Both the position numbers and the translations under genes were made by a program. The notes under the pieces were generated by a model. It was not told where the DNA came from, did no database searches, and worked only from the letters and a program-made list of their open reading frames with translations. From Gonocerus acuteangulatus (Eukaryota > Arthropoda > Insecta > Hemiptera > Coreidae): DNA of 64,000 nt. The stretch covers positions 16,467,178 to 16,531,177 of the forward strand of contig OX328123.1 in the NCBI GenBank assembly GCA_946811695.1, read 5' to 3'. Shown one piece after another: positions 11,259 to 21,855 of the stretch (position 1 is the stretch's first letter; each line of letters opens with the position of its first letter).

Positions 11259-11545
11259 TAAAAAAAATAAAAAAATAAAAAATAAAATCAGTCCCGTAAC
11301 AGGCCAAAAGGGCCCAGAGGGCAGATACTGTAGAGGTATCTGATTCTTGACCGTACGACACACTAGGGAGATAGTGTGGTCAACACTATGCCTAGGCCGG
11401 GTGAGCCTAGGGACGATCTGGGACCCCAAATCCAACCCTCGAACGGCAGCACTAGAAGAAAAAATCTTTAGTGCGCGCTCGGGTTTTGAACCTGGTCCTC
11501 CAGTTCATTAGTCGAGTGCTCTACCACCGAGCTAACCTCGCCCCC
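11259..11545 (-). mobile_element. tRNA-derived SINE (family A) with 11-bp target duplication
   Basis: On the minus strand the element starts with a GGGCGAGGTTAGCTCGGTGG-type tRNA head (box A) and a box B-like segment, then the family body with AAGATTTTTTCTTCTAGTG and GTCCCTAGG. It ends with GGGACTGATTTT and an A/T-rich tail. It is flanked by ATATAAGAATT on both sides (11248-11258 and 11546-11556), a clear retroposition duplication. Other copies lie at 20630, 23576 and 41225, with a fragment near 58870. Confidence 0.88.
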
Positions 11546-11556
11546 ATATAAGAATT

Positions 11557-11653
11557 AAGAGGATGATTCATATTTTCAATTTGGTTAGATTTTTTAAGGC
11601 GATTAGCCCGTGGCTCAATGGACCCTCCCCTTTCATCCTTACTACATGTCCCG

Positions 11654-11688
<35 letters not shown>

Positions 11689-12172
11689 AAAAGAAAAACC
11701 GGTCGTTCTAATTCGTTCTGTATTTTTTTATAAAATGTTGACATCAACAAAGCTCTGAAGATTTATTTTTTAAATAAAAAAACACACATAATTAAGAGAT
11801 AAATAGCAGGAAATAACTATAAAACAGATAGATATATTTACAGTTTATCGATTTTCGAATGGCAGCCTGAGAAATAATCGTTTCCGTTGCAATTGGAATG
11901 CGTTAACATTTTATAAGATAGAGCAGACTCAAGGAAGGAATAGAATACATTAAACCATAATATTATAAATATTTAAACATATTCAAGGAGGCTTTGATTC
12001 CGTAAAGAATAAACAAGATAACTTTTTATTCCTCTTGCTTCCAATTTTCACCAGAGTCTATTTTATAAATTACGAGATCAAGACGTACTTATGTGCGAAG
12101 TCTGGTCAAAATCGGTCAAACGGTGTGGATTTATATAAGAAACAAACAAACAACCAGACAGACAGACACATG

Positions 12173-12224
<52 letters not shown>

Positions 12225-12230
12225 AGGGTA
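11557..12230. other. intergenic with homopolymer and microsatellite tracts
   Basis: An A tract of about 30 bp lies at 11656-11686. Near 12120-12220, AAACAAACAAACAACCAGAC-type sequence runs into a (TA)n tract (12179-12220). The phrase just before it, GTCTGGTCAAAATCGGTCAAA, resembles low-copy sequences found next to other (TA)n tracts here, such as the one at 56580. Confidence 0.5.
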
Positions 12231-13950
12231 ACTGCCCCAATTATTGACACATAAAGCAAACATTTCAGGCAATATTACAGTTTCTTCCTTATTTATTAAC
12301 CAATCCACTCGCTTCAAAGGGGTTAATGCTCGCCAGGATCTGTAGACTAAGTTCAGCCTATTATATTAATTAAAAATAAATGATTTCAGAGGATTTAAGC
12401 AATAATAAGATGGCGACTTTTTGCACCAGTTATTGACAGGTAAAATCCAGTTGTCGGCAGGTAAATGACCCAGTTATTGACAGGTAAAATCCAGTTATCG
12501 ACATGGAAATGACCCAGTTATTGACAGGTCAAATCCAGTTATCGACATGGAAATGGCTCAGTTATTGACAGGTAAAATCCAGTTGTCGGCAGATAAATGA
12601 CCCAGTTATTTACAGGTCGAATCCAGTTATCGACATGGAAATGACCCAGTTATTGACAGGTAAAATCTGGCTTTTGACAGGAAAAGGCACCAGTCATTGA
12701 CTCAATTTCAATGAAGTAGAAACGATATATATTTGTTTTACAAAATGTATAAAAGTTGTGATGAAATTATATCTTATGTTTGTATAGGTACTCTAAAACT
12801 ACATTAGGAAGCTTGTACTTCACTGAGTTCTTATTTTGAGGCTTAACTCCTCTGCCTTCTTGGTCTTAAGATGGTTCATGAAATTCGGAGCACGGGCTCT
12901 CCAAGAAACTCATTATTTTCCAAAGTTAAAAAGGAGATGTATCTTCAATATTCCCAGCTCCTTATGGCGAACTCTTTGTGGTTTAACATAAGAACACCGT
13001 GTGTTCAAGGATATATCAACATTGGGGCTATTAACGCCGTGATATCTACAGGTTGCCACCCTTTAATACTGCCAACAGCCCGTAGTCGGTCACCCATTCA
13101 GGTACTGGCCTCGCCCGAAGCTGTTTAAATTTCAAGATGAACGGAAACCGGGGCATTCAACGTGGCTATGGCTGTTGGCTCTACAATTTATTAACCGCAT
13201 TTCTGGCTTCTCTAATTGTAGGAGATTCTTTTGTGACCACTTATTCCTCAGATTCATCATAACTTCGAATTCAATGCTGTCCACTATTATTGGCTGTATT
13301 TTTGGATAAATTGCTCTTCTCAGAAGGGGGTTCTCATAAAGGGACACCACAGTAAACCTTAACGAACTCGACAAAGTCTATGTTTGCAGCTTCTCCTGTT
13401 GACGATTTCCCAATCACTATCAGTGATTAAAAGATCGCAGAAGTTTGAGTAGTTCGGGCAATTCGAGTTAGAATCATAGAGGAGAAAACCTAGAAGTACA
13501 TAAGTGTGTCTTATTAGGAGCTATTTTGAAAGCCTAGAAACCAAATCCATTCTTAAGACCTTCTCAAAATCCACAACACAATAGAATCATAAAAATGTCA
13601 GTCGAGCCTGAAAAAAGACTCATTAGGTTGGTACGAGAATTTATCATAAACTTTGAATTTGCATAAGTGGATTAGGTATGTCAATAACTGGCAACTTGAG
13701 GTTGTCAATAATTGGAAAAATGTATTCCAGTTATTGACACATACTTTGTACTTATTATTGACACCCCCAGTCAAAAATTGGATCTCTTCATTTTTTTTGG
13801 AAAAGTAAAACTCCGTTTTGTTGAACATTAAAAATCCAGTTAGTTAGGCACCAAAACAAAGATTTCATCTAAATTCCTATTATTGCCAGTGTGTCAAAAA
13901 TTGGATTAAGGTCGTTTTTCTCTATCCTATTATTGACACCATCAAAATAA
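12231..13950. mobile_element. candidate unclassified element rich in (C)CAGTTATTGACA words
   Basis: GGGTAACTGCCCCAATTATT opens the region at 12226. ATTGACA-type words then cluster at 12426-12700 in one orientation and at 13675-13945 in both orientations, flanking about 970 bp that lacks them. Clustered subterminal motifs are common in DNA transposons, where the transposase binds them, but no transposase domain, clear terminal repeat or target duplication could be established. The middle holds open frames at 12871-13128 (+) and 13132-13374 (-) that I do not recognise. Confidence 0.35.
12426..12690. repeat. 44-bp tandem repeat with a 22-bp half-unit
   Basis: CAGTTATTGACAGGTAAAATC alternates with CAGTTATCGACATGGAAATG or its GTCGGCAGG variant. 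The full period is about 44 bp over roughly six units. Confidence 0.88.
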
Positions 13951-14685
13951 AGTTATTCATTCAAAATGAGCTCTTAAAAAGATTACATTATATCTAAGAA
14001 AGACTATGAACTGTTTCAGAAACAGTTCCGCTAAAAAAACAAGAAATGGGGACTGATAAATACGAAAAATAAGCACTCACCTTCTAAGCAGAAACACTAG
14101 CAAATCAGCTACATTCTCTGAAAATCTCCAAAGCTAAAGGGAAAATCTTGACCTCAACTGTGGTGTTCTTTATAGCAAACTTGTTTTTGGTAGGAAACAA
14201 GTAGATAAGATTCCGTACCAATTGGCGCTAAGTTTCAATTTATAGGTGGCGCCAAACGCTTATTTTTTTAATTGAAAGTACAGTTTTTCAACACTTAGTA
14301 GTTATACCTAAAATGTTTTAATGTTGCTCTGGGCATATGGAACTGAAAAGAAACCAATTTGAATGAATAAATAATTTTTTTGCTCTAATTCTTGACTAAT
14401 CACTACAATGACCAAAAAATAAGTTGTGCAATTGTATAAATGAATATTGGTGTTGACCAATCATTCTCCAAGGACCCTATTTAAGAGGTAGAAGTATGTC
14501 GAGTGGCCTAGTTCTGTTTGTTTTCCTGACCAAAGCAATTTGAGGAATCAGACCTCAGGGGTCACAACCACAACTCCAGAAGCCAAATACCCTTCAGTCC
14601 AATATATCTCTTTACTTTGGAATGCTTCTTGGATGGTTTAGAAAATATCACATTGAATAAAATAATAAATCAAAAAACATATTTA
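13951..14685. other. intergenic, no supported feature
   Basis: Nothing beyond short chance frames. A TTGGCGCTAAG/GGCGCCAA pair near 14223-14255 is the only local symmetry noticed. Confidence 0.4.
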
Positions 14686-14883
14686 TATCGGGTTGTCCGG
14701 AAAATGCTGCAGGATTTTACGTTTCCTTTTAAAAAATCCTCTATATAATAATCTGTTTAGGTTTACTGGATTTTTCATCTATTTGAATGTCAACACTTAC
14801 TAATCCTCTTCTAAATGATAATGTTTGTTTGCCTCTGTAGCATTTCGCTACTTGGAAATAATTCAGTTTTTCCTACGATGCCA

Positions 14884-16083
14884 CATCGTACAATTTTCTT
14901 TTACGAGTTTAAACTTGACCGAAGCAGAGCCTAGACGGCTAGAAACATCAACCAAGGTCTGGGAGGAGGGCAGCGTTAATGATTGTACTGTTCAAAGATG
15001 TTTTAAAAAATTTTCGGGAATGAATACTTCAGCCTTGAAGATAAAGAAGGTCGCGGAAGGACTTGCTCTCTTGATGACGAAGGTCTTCGATCATCGGTGG
15101 AAGAAAACCCCAGGATAACTTTTCTGGAACAAGCAGAAAAAAACTTAAAGTTAGCAAATCGACCACCTCATGGCGACTACAAATGTGAAAAAGCTCGAAA
15201 ATTTGGTTCCATTTGCGTTAAACGACCGCCAACAAAATCAGCGCTATGAAGTTTGTCCAGCAATTCTTTGCCGAAACATAAATGACCCTTTTCTAGCCAC
15301 ATTCGCCCTACTCTCCGGACCTCTCGCCTACTGACTATCATTCGCCCTACTCTCCGGACCTCTCGCCTTCTGACTATCATTCGCCCTACTCTCAGGACCT
15401 CTCGCCTACTGACTATCATTCGCCCTACTCTCCGGACCTCTCGCCTTCTGACTATCATTCGCCCTACTCTCCGGACCTCTCGCCTACTGACTATCATTCG
15501 CCCTACTCTCCGGACCTCTCGCCTACTGACTATCATTCGCCCTACTCTCCGGACCTCTCGCCTTCTGACTATCATTCGCCCTACTCTCCGGACCTCTCGC
15601 CTACTGACTATCATTCGCCCTACTCTCCGGACCTCTCGCCTTCTGACTATCATTCGCCCTACTCCCGGACCTCTCGCCTTCTGACTATCATTCGCCCTAC
15701 TCTCCGGACCTCTCGCCTACTGACTATCATTCGCCCTACTCTCCGGACCTCTCGCCTTCTGACTATCATTCGCCCTACTCTCCGGACCTCTCGCCTTCTG
15801 ACTATCATTCGCCCTACTCTCCGGACCTCTCGCCTACTGACTATCATTCGCCCTACTCTCCGGACCTCTCGCCTTCTGACTATCATTCGCCCTACTCTCC
15901 GGACCTCTCGCCTTCTGACTATCATTCGCCCTACTCTCCGGACCTCTCGCCTTCTGACTATCATTCGCCCTACTCTCCGGACCTCTCGCCTACTGACTAC
16001 CATTTTTTTAGACGCCTCAGCCACTACTTACAACAAAAAGTATTTAGTATGGATCGAACGGAATTAGGGGAATGCGTTTATTA
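14884..16083 (+). pseudogene. mariner transposase remnant
   Basis: Read across several frames, the sequence keeps recognisable mariner transposase pieces. An N-terminal helix-turn-helix stretch contains WEEGSVNDCTVQRCFKKF (14960-15020). It is followed by a linker-like SLDDEGLRSSVEENP and later MKFVQQFF. The region around the third catalytic Asp reads SPYSPDLSPTDY and is now present 18 times. After the array the frame resumes as DYHFFRRLSHYLQQKVF and stops near 16080. Frameshifts, stop codons and missing segments, including the first catalytic-Asp regions, show it is non-functional. The wild-type enzyme cuts and pastes the element at TA sites. Confidence 0.8.
15300..16000 (+). repeat. 18 tandem copies of a 39-bp mariner catalytic segment
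   Basis: Units start at 15300, 15339 and so on to 15962, each exactly 39 bp except one near 15660 that has lost a T. Each unit reads HSPYSPDLSPTDY or HSPYSPDLSPSDY on the plus strand, with two interspersed variants (ACT or TCT codon). This is the conserved block containing the last aspartate of the mariner DD34D triad. The long minus-strand frames over the array are antisense artefacts of the in-phase period. Confidence 0.95.
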
Positions 16084-16260
16084 ACTTTATAAATTCTAAG
16101 AATTTTGAATTCTATTCGGACGGTATTAAAGAGTTACCAACACGATGGGAGAAATGTATTGAGAGTATGGGAGACTATTTTGATTAAAAAACACGGTTAT
16201 AAAAAACTTTTTTTTTATTTTAACACCAAAATCCTGCATTATTTTCCGGACAACCCAATA

Positions 16261-16774
16261 GTACCATAGTAGAATTAATCTAAAAGATTCAATATATTGA
16301 AACTATAACTTAAGAAATCCAAACTTGTTCGGCGTCTCAATATAACATGTAATATGGAAAATTCATGATTCAGCAACATGTAATATTTGTTAGCATTGAT
16401 TACCACCAAGATTCGCATGCCTTAAAACTAACCAATAACATGTTTCAAATCAGCAACATAACATTTTATTTTTTTTTTTTTTCACTAATTACTCAAAATC
16501 TACTATTAAGAATAAAAAATCATGAAATCGGAATTTTTAACTGTGTTTTAATCTCTGCAAATTTCACCTTTCACAATTTATCCAAGACAAACGTAATCCC
16601 AAGAAAAATGTACAGTTGAAGCTCCACCAACGTGAAGGATTCTTTTGATGTTTTAACCTTATCAAAATTTAAAAACAATGATCCTACTTTTAAATATTTT
16701 TATAATACATATTTTCATTCTTTTTGCTCATAAAATAGAAATGGAGTTTTCTTATTTAGTGGCACGTTAAACAC
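16261..16774. other. intergenic, no supported feature
   Basis: AT-rich sequence with a T tract near 16470. The open frame at 16365-16619 has no recognisable domain. Confidence 0.4.
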
Positions 16775-16778
16775 ACCA

Positions 16779-17058
16779 CAGGCGTAGATGCTATTGCTGG
16801 TATAAACTGCTACTCCAGAAAATATTCAGATGAGACAAGCACATACTCAGCTGAACTGGAAGTCATGAAACTAGGACTGAACAGCTTACTAGACACAGAA
16901 CATATTAACAATTTAATATGCACTGACTCACTCAGTTCCTTACAATCTCTTGAAGATTGTTATAGCACACATCCAATAACATGCGACATTTTCGAAACAA
17001 TAGATCCAACAAATAGGCATTGGACTATTTACTGGTTGCCCGGACACGAAGACATAAT
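16779..17058 (+). pseudogene. RNase H fragment of a non-LTR retrotransposon
   Basis: The plus strand reads GVDAIAGINCYSRKYSD, then YSAELEVMKLGLNSLL, ICTDSLSSLQSLED and finally HWTIYWLPGHEDI. These match the order of RNase H motifs in retroelements: the AE helix, the TDS strand and the W(I)PGH end motif. It is cut at both sides, with AT-rich, T-rich sequence abutting at 17058. The matching C-terminal piece at 18240-18440 suggests one element split by later insertions. Confidence 0.75.
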
Positions 17059-17456
17059 TTTTTTATTTTTTTTTTATTTATTGAGAGTACACAAGGCTAT
17101 TAACCCTTAAACTATATGTGTCAACAAAGCTAAATGTTTCCTATACTATTGAAGCTAGGAGGAAATCAAATGAAAAGAAATACAAAAAGATACTGTAGTA
17201 GCAGAAAACATGTATCATTGTTTAAGAAAACAAAATAAATAAATAAAATAATAGTAATAAAGGAAAATAAAAATATACAAAAAATAAAAAAAATAAAAAT
17301 ATATGTATATATAAAATAAATAAATAATTTATAGGGAGGATTTCGAAAAACGGAACTTATTTTTATTTTTTAAATATTTTAGAATATTATCAATATATGT
17401 ACTGTCCTGTTCAAGCTATTCATTAAGTCTGTAGAATTCGTGTGAAGACATAAGAC
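17059..17456. other. AT-rich spacer splitting a retrotransposon fragment
   Basis: A T-rich start (TTTTTATTTATTGAGAGTACA) followed by A/T-rich low-complexity sequence suggests the 3' end of an inserted minus-strand retroposon. No domain is recognisable. Confidence 0.4.
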
Positions 17457-18224
17457 AAAGTTCTGCAGTAGGCGAAAAGCTAAATTATCAATTCGGCGAC
17501 AAATACCATACGTAATATACAAAGTTCTGCAGTAGGCGAAAAGCTAAATTATCAATTCGGCGACAAATACCAGACGTAATATACAAAGTTCTGCAGTAGG
17601 CGAAAAGCTACATTATCAATTCGGCGACAAATACCATACGTAATATACAAAGCTCTGCAGTAGGCGAAAAGCTAAATTATCAATTCGGCGACAAATACCA
17701 GACGCAATATACAAAGTTCTGCAGTAGGCGAAAAGCTAAATTATCAATTCGGCGACAAATACCAGACGTAATATACAAAGTTCTGCAGTAGGCGAAAAGC
17801 TAAATTATCAATTCGGCGACAAATACCAGACGTAATATACAAAGTTCTGCAGTAGGCGAAAAACTAAATTATCAATTCGGCGACAAATACCATACGTAAT
17901 ATACAAAGTTCTGCAGTAGGCGAAAAGCTAAATTATCAATTCGGCGACAAATACCAGACGTAATATACAAAGTTCTGCAGTAGGCGAAAAGCTAAATTAT
18001 CAATTCGGCGACAAATACCAGACGTAATATACAAAGTTCTGCAGTAGGCGAAAAGCTAAATTATCAATTCGGCGACAAATACCAGACGTAATATAGAAAG
18101 TTCTGAAGTAGGCGAAAAGTTAAATAATCAATTCGGTGACAAATACCCGACGTAATATACAAAGTTCTGCAGTAGGCGAAAAGCTAAATTATCAATTCGG
18201 CGACAAATACCAGACGTAATATAC
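17457..18224. repeat. 64-bp minisatellite, 12 copies
   Basis: Units beginning TTCTGCAGTAGGCGAAAAGC occur every 64 bp, from 17461 to 18165. Two alternate variants (CCATACG and CCAGACG) are interspersed, and one unit near 18100 is more diverged. No coding meaning is apparent. Confidence 0.95.
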
Positions 18225-18239
18225 TTGATATAACAGTAT

Positions 18240-18440
18240 CTTCACGCCGTATCCAAGAAATATATAACAGGTAAATTGGCAAGAATCCTGGTACAACACG
18301 ACTGACAACAAGCTTCGAGAAATCAAGCACACTGTATACGTATGTTCATACACGTTTGTATATACTGGAAGAAGTCATATTATGCCGTCTCAGGATTGGC
18401 CACATTCGGTTAACTTACTCGAAGATTATGCCAACACCGA
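18240..18440 (+). pseudogene. C-terminal fragment of a non-LTR retrotransposon ORF2
   Basis: Across a frameshift the plus strand reads ESWYNTTDNKLREIKHT and then CRLRIGHIRLTYSKIM. This W..NKLREIK and RLRIGHxRLTH-type pair follows RNase H in I/Jockey-type elements. A related copy lies inverted at 62340-62940. Confidence 0.75.
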
Positions 18441-18581
18441 CTTTAACCGACTGCAATAAAGAATTATCGATAAAAATATTCTAACAGAATATACACTGAA
18501 GTTTTTTTTACAGACCTAGGGACCCTCCCATTTGTTGGAGAATGCTGGATGGTGGAAAATTGATGTTCCAAGGATGAAAAA

Positions 18582-18872
18582 ATGGTCGAAAATTCCCACA
18601 AGTGTTTTATTGGCATAATAGAGAGAATTCACTACAGGAAGTGGTCTTGGGCAGGGCATATAATGAGGAAAACACCCAACACATTGGCCCAAAAAGTGTT
18701 TGAATGGTACCCAAGGGATAATAAAAGACGACCAGGAAGGCCAGAAACCCCATGGGATGCAGAGATGAGGAAGACCTGTGGTGGGGTAACCTGGAGAAGA
18801 GTTGCAGAGGAAAGGAAGGAATGGAAGAGACTTGGCAACGTCCACTATCTAGTCTGGCTACAAGACCTATAA
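18582..18872 (+). pseudogene. RTE-like retrotransposon C-terminus
   Basis: A 96-codon frame ends at 18872. It contains KWSWAGHIMRKTPNTLAQKV, then RRPGRPETPWDAEMRKTCGG and WRRVAEERKEWKRL. This is the endmost domain of RTE-like reverse transcriptase polyproteins (GH..R, RGRP..W, W...A.DR..W). It is truncated at its 5' side near 18510. The tail that follows, including AAAT repeats at 18975-19031, fits an RTE-type 3' end. Confidence 0.8.
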
Positions 18873-18974
18873 CAACACAAACCGGACTCAAACCTCTGCA
18901 TTAGCTGATTTTAGGCTTTAATTGAGTGACAATTAATTTTAAGAAAAAGAAGTCCAATTATGATTTAATGTTAA

Positions 18975-18978
18975 GAAA

Positions 18979-19009
<31 letters not shown>

Positions 19010-19031
19010 TAAAATAAATAAATAAATAAAT
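18975..19031. repeat. (AAAT)n simple repeat
   Basis: AAAT units form the probable 3' tail of the RTE-like fragment. Confidence 0.9.
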
Positions 19032-19309
19032 GTATATATCTATATTGTAAATTGTTTAACTAATGTCAGTTGTTTAGCATAAATAAAAGGTTTTCATTTC
19101 ATTTCATATTTACAATATATTGTATATATATATAAATATTGTATATATATATAAATACCCGAAATTTCGGGTATTTAACGCCTTTTTTGTTTTACGTTTT
19201 TTAAACTGAAAAATTTCACTTTGGAAGATCATTATAGTTTATTCATTAATAGAAACTGAAACAAAGAACTGAGCTAGTGAATGTTTCTAGTTCATTTTTT
19301 AAAGTGTGA

Positions 19310-20040
19310 TTTTTAGTTTGAACTATATTTTAATTAAAGTGACTGCGCTTACGACGCGTTAATGAGTGTTAAGGACTTAGGACATTTCAAAAAGATGAAG
19401 AAATTTCCTACAACAAAAGAAGTTTTGTTAAGATTTCACTTTTTTTAAGTGAAAAATCTGCCAGGAACGTTAGTAATAGCACAATTGAAGAAATGAAGTC
19501 TGGAACAAAGCCCTCTGGACTAAATATACCAAGGATTCGATTGAAAATCATGAAATTCTGCATTCACAGTGGCTAATTTTAAAGAAAAATAAGGCAGAAA
19601 AACAATAAAAAAACGAGCAATCATTTGTAGCCAAAATTTGAAAGCTTTTTGACATTGCCCATTCAGATGCTCGAATTCTCATGAAAATACAACAAGACAC
19701 GATTTTTAATTTGCCAAAACGCTAAGAGAAAAATGATCATTTCATCTCAAGTCAAAGAGTATATTAAAATACAATAATGATTTGAAAAAGAAGAGGGGAG
19801 AAGAGAAAAATCTGTTTCTCCAGCAAAATCCACGTTTTGTACTATAAATTTACCCGATGATGACTTAAATGATTCCTCCAATGCCTAAAGAAGTTCTGAA
19901 AATGCTTCTGGTGATGAATTATATCAAACTTCGTCCAAAAAAGAGTTAGAAAAAGTTTTAAGTGGCAAGAGCGAAGATGTTTCTGAACCAAACGCTAAGA
20001 AAAGCATTTTGGCTCTTTGAGCCACTTTCAATGACAAAAT
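19310..20040 (+). pseudogene. decayed open frame, probably mobile-element associated
   Basis: The plus strand retains coding-like runs in shifting frames: VKDLGHFKKMKKFPTTKEVL near 19370, FDIAHSDARILMKIQQD near 19650, and an acidic/Ser-rich run with SSENASGDELYQTSSKKELE near 19890. Many stops and frame changes intervene. The resemblance is to uncharacterised repeat-associated arthropod proteins, but I cannot name a family. Sequence from 20041 to 20514 shows nothing. Confidence 0.4.
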
Positions 20041-20629
20041 TTAAAGACTTCAGTTTTATAATGGTCTTGATTATGAAATATACTTACTTTTAACATGGTT
20101 TATAATGTAAAATAACAAAATAAATTTAAGTTTTTGTACCCTAACATGTCTTGTCATTTTTCAAAAATGGTAAACAAATTCCCATTTTCATTTTTTAAAT
20201 CAGCATTGAGCATTGCCTTCCAAGTGACTTATGATCTTGGCATTTTGGCTCCTTACTTCTTTTATTAAATAGAAAAGAATCGGGGGGTCTCTTGGCTTTT
20301 ACATTCAACTTGAGTTTTTATAATATGATCTTGGAGCACCCTAGTATACACTCAGGACAAATGTCAAATTACCCTACAATCTGACAGAATTACTTTCTGA
20401 ACGGACACAATACATTGAAGAACTGACGCAAAAAACAAAAACAAAAAACAAAACATATAATTAAATATTATAAAACGTTTATAACTAGCTCAAATATTAA
20501 TAGCAATAAATTACGAGAAGAACAAGGGAAGCTTTTAGAAATATTAATTATATATATATTTTTTATTTGTGTCGTCAATGCATAAAAAAAGTAATTATAC
20601 AACTGTTTTCATTTTCATAAAACCAAAAA

Positions 20630-20953
20630 CCACAAGGGCCCTGAGGGGCAGATACTATAGAGGTATTTGATTCATGACCATACGGCACACTAGGGAGATA
20701 GTGTGGTCAGTACTATGCTCCGGCCGCCTGATTTTCCCCTTGGCTACTTCGACTGTTGGAGTCACAGGCACCCAAGGTACCCATTATTAAATTAATTAAA
20801 GGCTGGGTTGGCCTAGGGACGGTCAGGGAGGCCGAATTCAACCAATGAACGAAGACACTAGAAGAAAAAATCTTTAGTGCTTGCTCGGGATTTCAACTCA
20901 GGTCCTCCAACTTATTAGCCCAGTGTTCTACCACTGAGCAAACCTCGCCCCCC
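20630..20953 (-). mobile_element. tRNA-derived SINE (family A) in the left arm
   Basis: Reading the minus strand, the tRNA-like head (GCTCAGTGGTAGAAC, box B-like TTGAAATCCCGAGC) is at the right end. The body runs through GGGACGG/CCTAGG-type sequence to the AGGGCCCTTGTGG tail. It pairs with the SINE at 23576 because it lies in a duplicated inverted arm, so the two represent one insertion. Confidence 0.85.
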
Positions 20954-21590
20954 CCCCAAAAAAAATATAAGATGACATAATATTTCAGCATATTCCGATT
21001 TTTGTTGTGTCATTCTATTTGTCTTCAACCTAGAACAACTCACGTTGCACTATTCATTTTATTTTATACTTCCAAACATGTGATTACATACCTTACATGT
21101 TCTTATAATATAACTTACCTTGAAATAATTTTATGTTTTACTATTACCTTATTCTTGCCTCTTCTGAGGTGATGACAATACGACCACTTCATTTAATCTA
21201 GGTCATGCGTGTCATGTCAATGATGCCAAAACAACATCACAAAGCTGGGTTCATTCACAAAATGTAACCAACTGTTTATTATTTTATGTTTATTTTTGTA
21301 TTATAATTAATACACAAGGGATTTATTTATAAATAAAATTATAAAATATAATTTTATTACATATGAATTTGGCCCCCAAGATAAACGAAGTTTTATCCTC
21401 AAATTGACTCGGTAAACAAGGGATGCTATATCTAAAAATTAGGAATTTTAAAAATTATGCCATCTTAATTAATTAGTATTTTTGATTATTGTGATATTGA
21501 AAATAGTACGTATACTTCTTAATGTTTCAAAAGAATCGGCTTGCCTACAAAATGTTTACTTTAAATCAGTTAATAAACATTCATTATGAA

Positions 21591-21641
<51 letters not shown>

Positions 21642-21684
21642 CTTTATTGATTAATACATCCTGTATATAAATACATCTGGTAAT

Positions 21685-21846
21685 ATGATGAATGATACAA
21701 TATGGAGGTTCTGTGCTCATGGCCTTCCAACTTCAATACGCTCAGATGACGTTGAAAGGTGGCTACTTAAGCTCCCTTCTGATCCGACCAGTGGCTGGAG
21801 TCGAAGAGAGATCGGTGAGCCACAGAAAATTGTCGCACTTGAATAA
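21685..21846 (+). CDS. 54-codon open frame shared by both inverted arms (left copy), function unknown
   Basis: Starts at tandem ATG codons and ends at TAA overlapping an AATAAA word at the arm's inner end. It contains WRFCAHGLPTSIRSDDVE and SGWSRREIGEPQK. The right-arm copy differs at five or so residues, and most base differences are non-synonymous, so I see no sign of selection for protein function. It may be the C-terminus of a longer gene carried by the repeat. I do not recognise it. Confidence 0.3.
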   Translation: MMNDTIWRFCAHGLPTSIRSDDVERWLLKLPSDPTSGWSRREIGEPQKIVALE

Positions 21847-21855
21847 AGAGAAAGC

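Larger units (their letters stand above)
14688..16258 (+). mobile_element. mariner-type transposon, 1571 bp, defective, TA target duplication
   Basis: Terminal inverted repeats TCGGGTTGTCCGGAAAAT (left) and ATTTTCCGGACAACCCAA (right) are flanked by TA on both sides (14686-14687 and 16259-16260), the Tc1/mariner target. Inside are disabled remains of a mariner transposase on the plus strand and a 39-bp tandem array derived from its catalytic region. Without the array the interior is far shorter than a complete mariner of about 1.3 kb, so internal deletion has also occurred. Confidence 0.88.
20515..21847 (+). repeat. left arm of a 1.33-kb inverted repeat
   Basis: This arm pairs with 22711-24044. 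It begins GAGAAGAACAAGGGAAGC and ends CTTGAATAAA. It contains an embedded SINE, a (TA)n tract (21597-21639) and a short open frame at its inner end. The arms have diverged by scattered substitutions and indels, including a missing segment at the SINE tail and a different microsatellite length, so this is not a simple assembly fold-back. Confidence 0.93.

Noticed and set aside
15177..16024. Long minus-strand frames with an arginine-rich RREVRRVGRM repeat
   Set aside because: They are antisense to the 39-bp mariner-derived array. The period is divisible by three, so any frame without a stop in one unit stays open.
17457..18224. CRISPR-like array
   Set aside because: The 64-bp units are contiguous direct repeats without unique spacers, and the window is eukaryotic.
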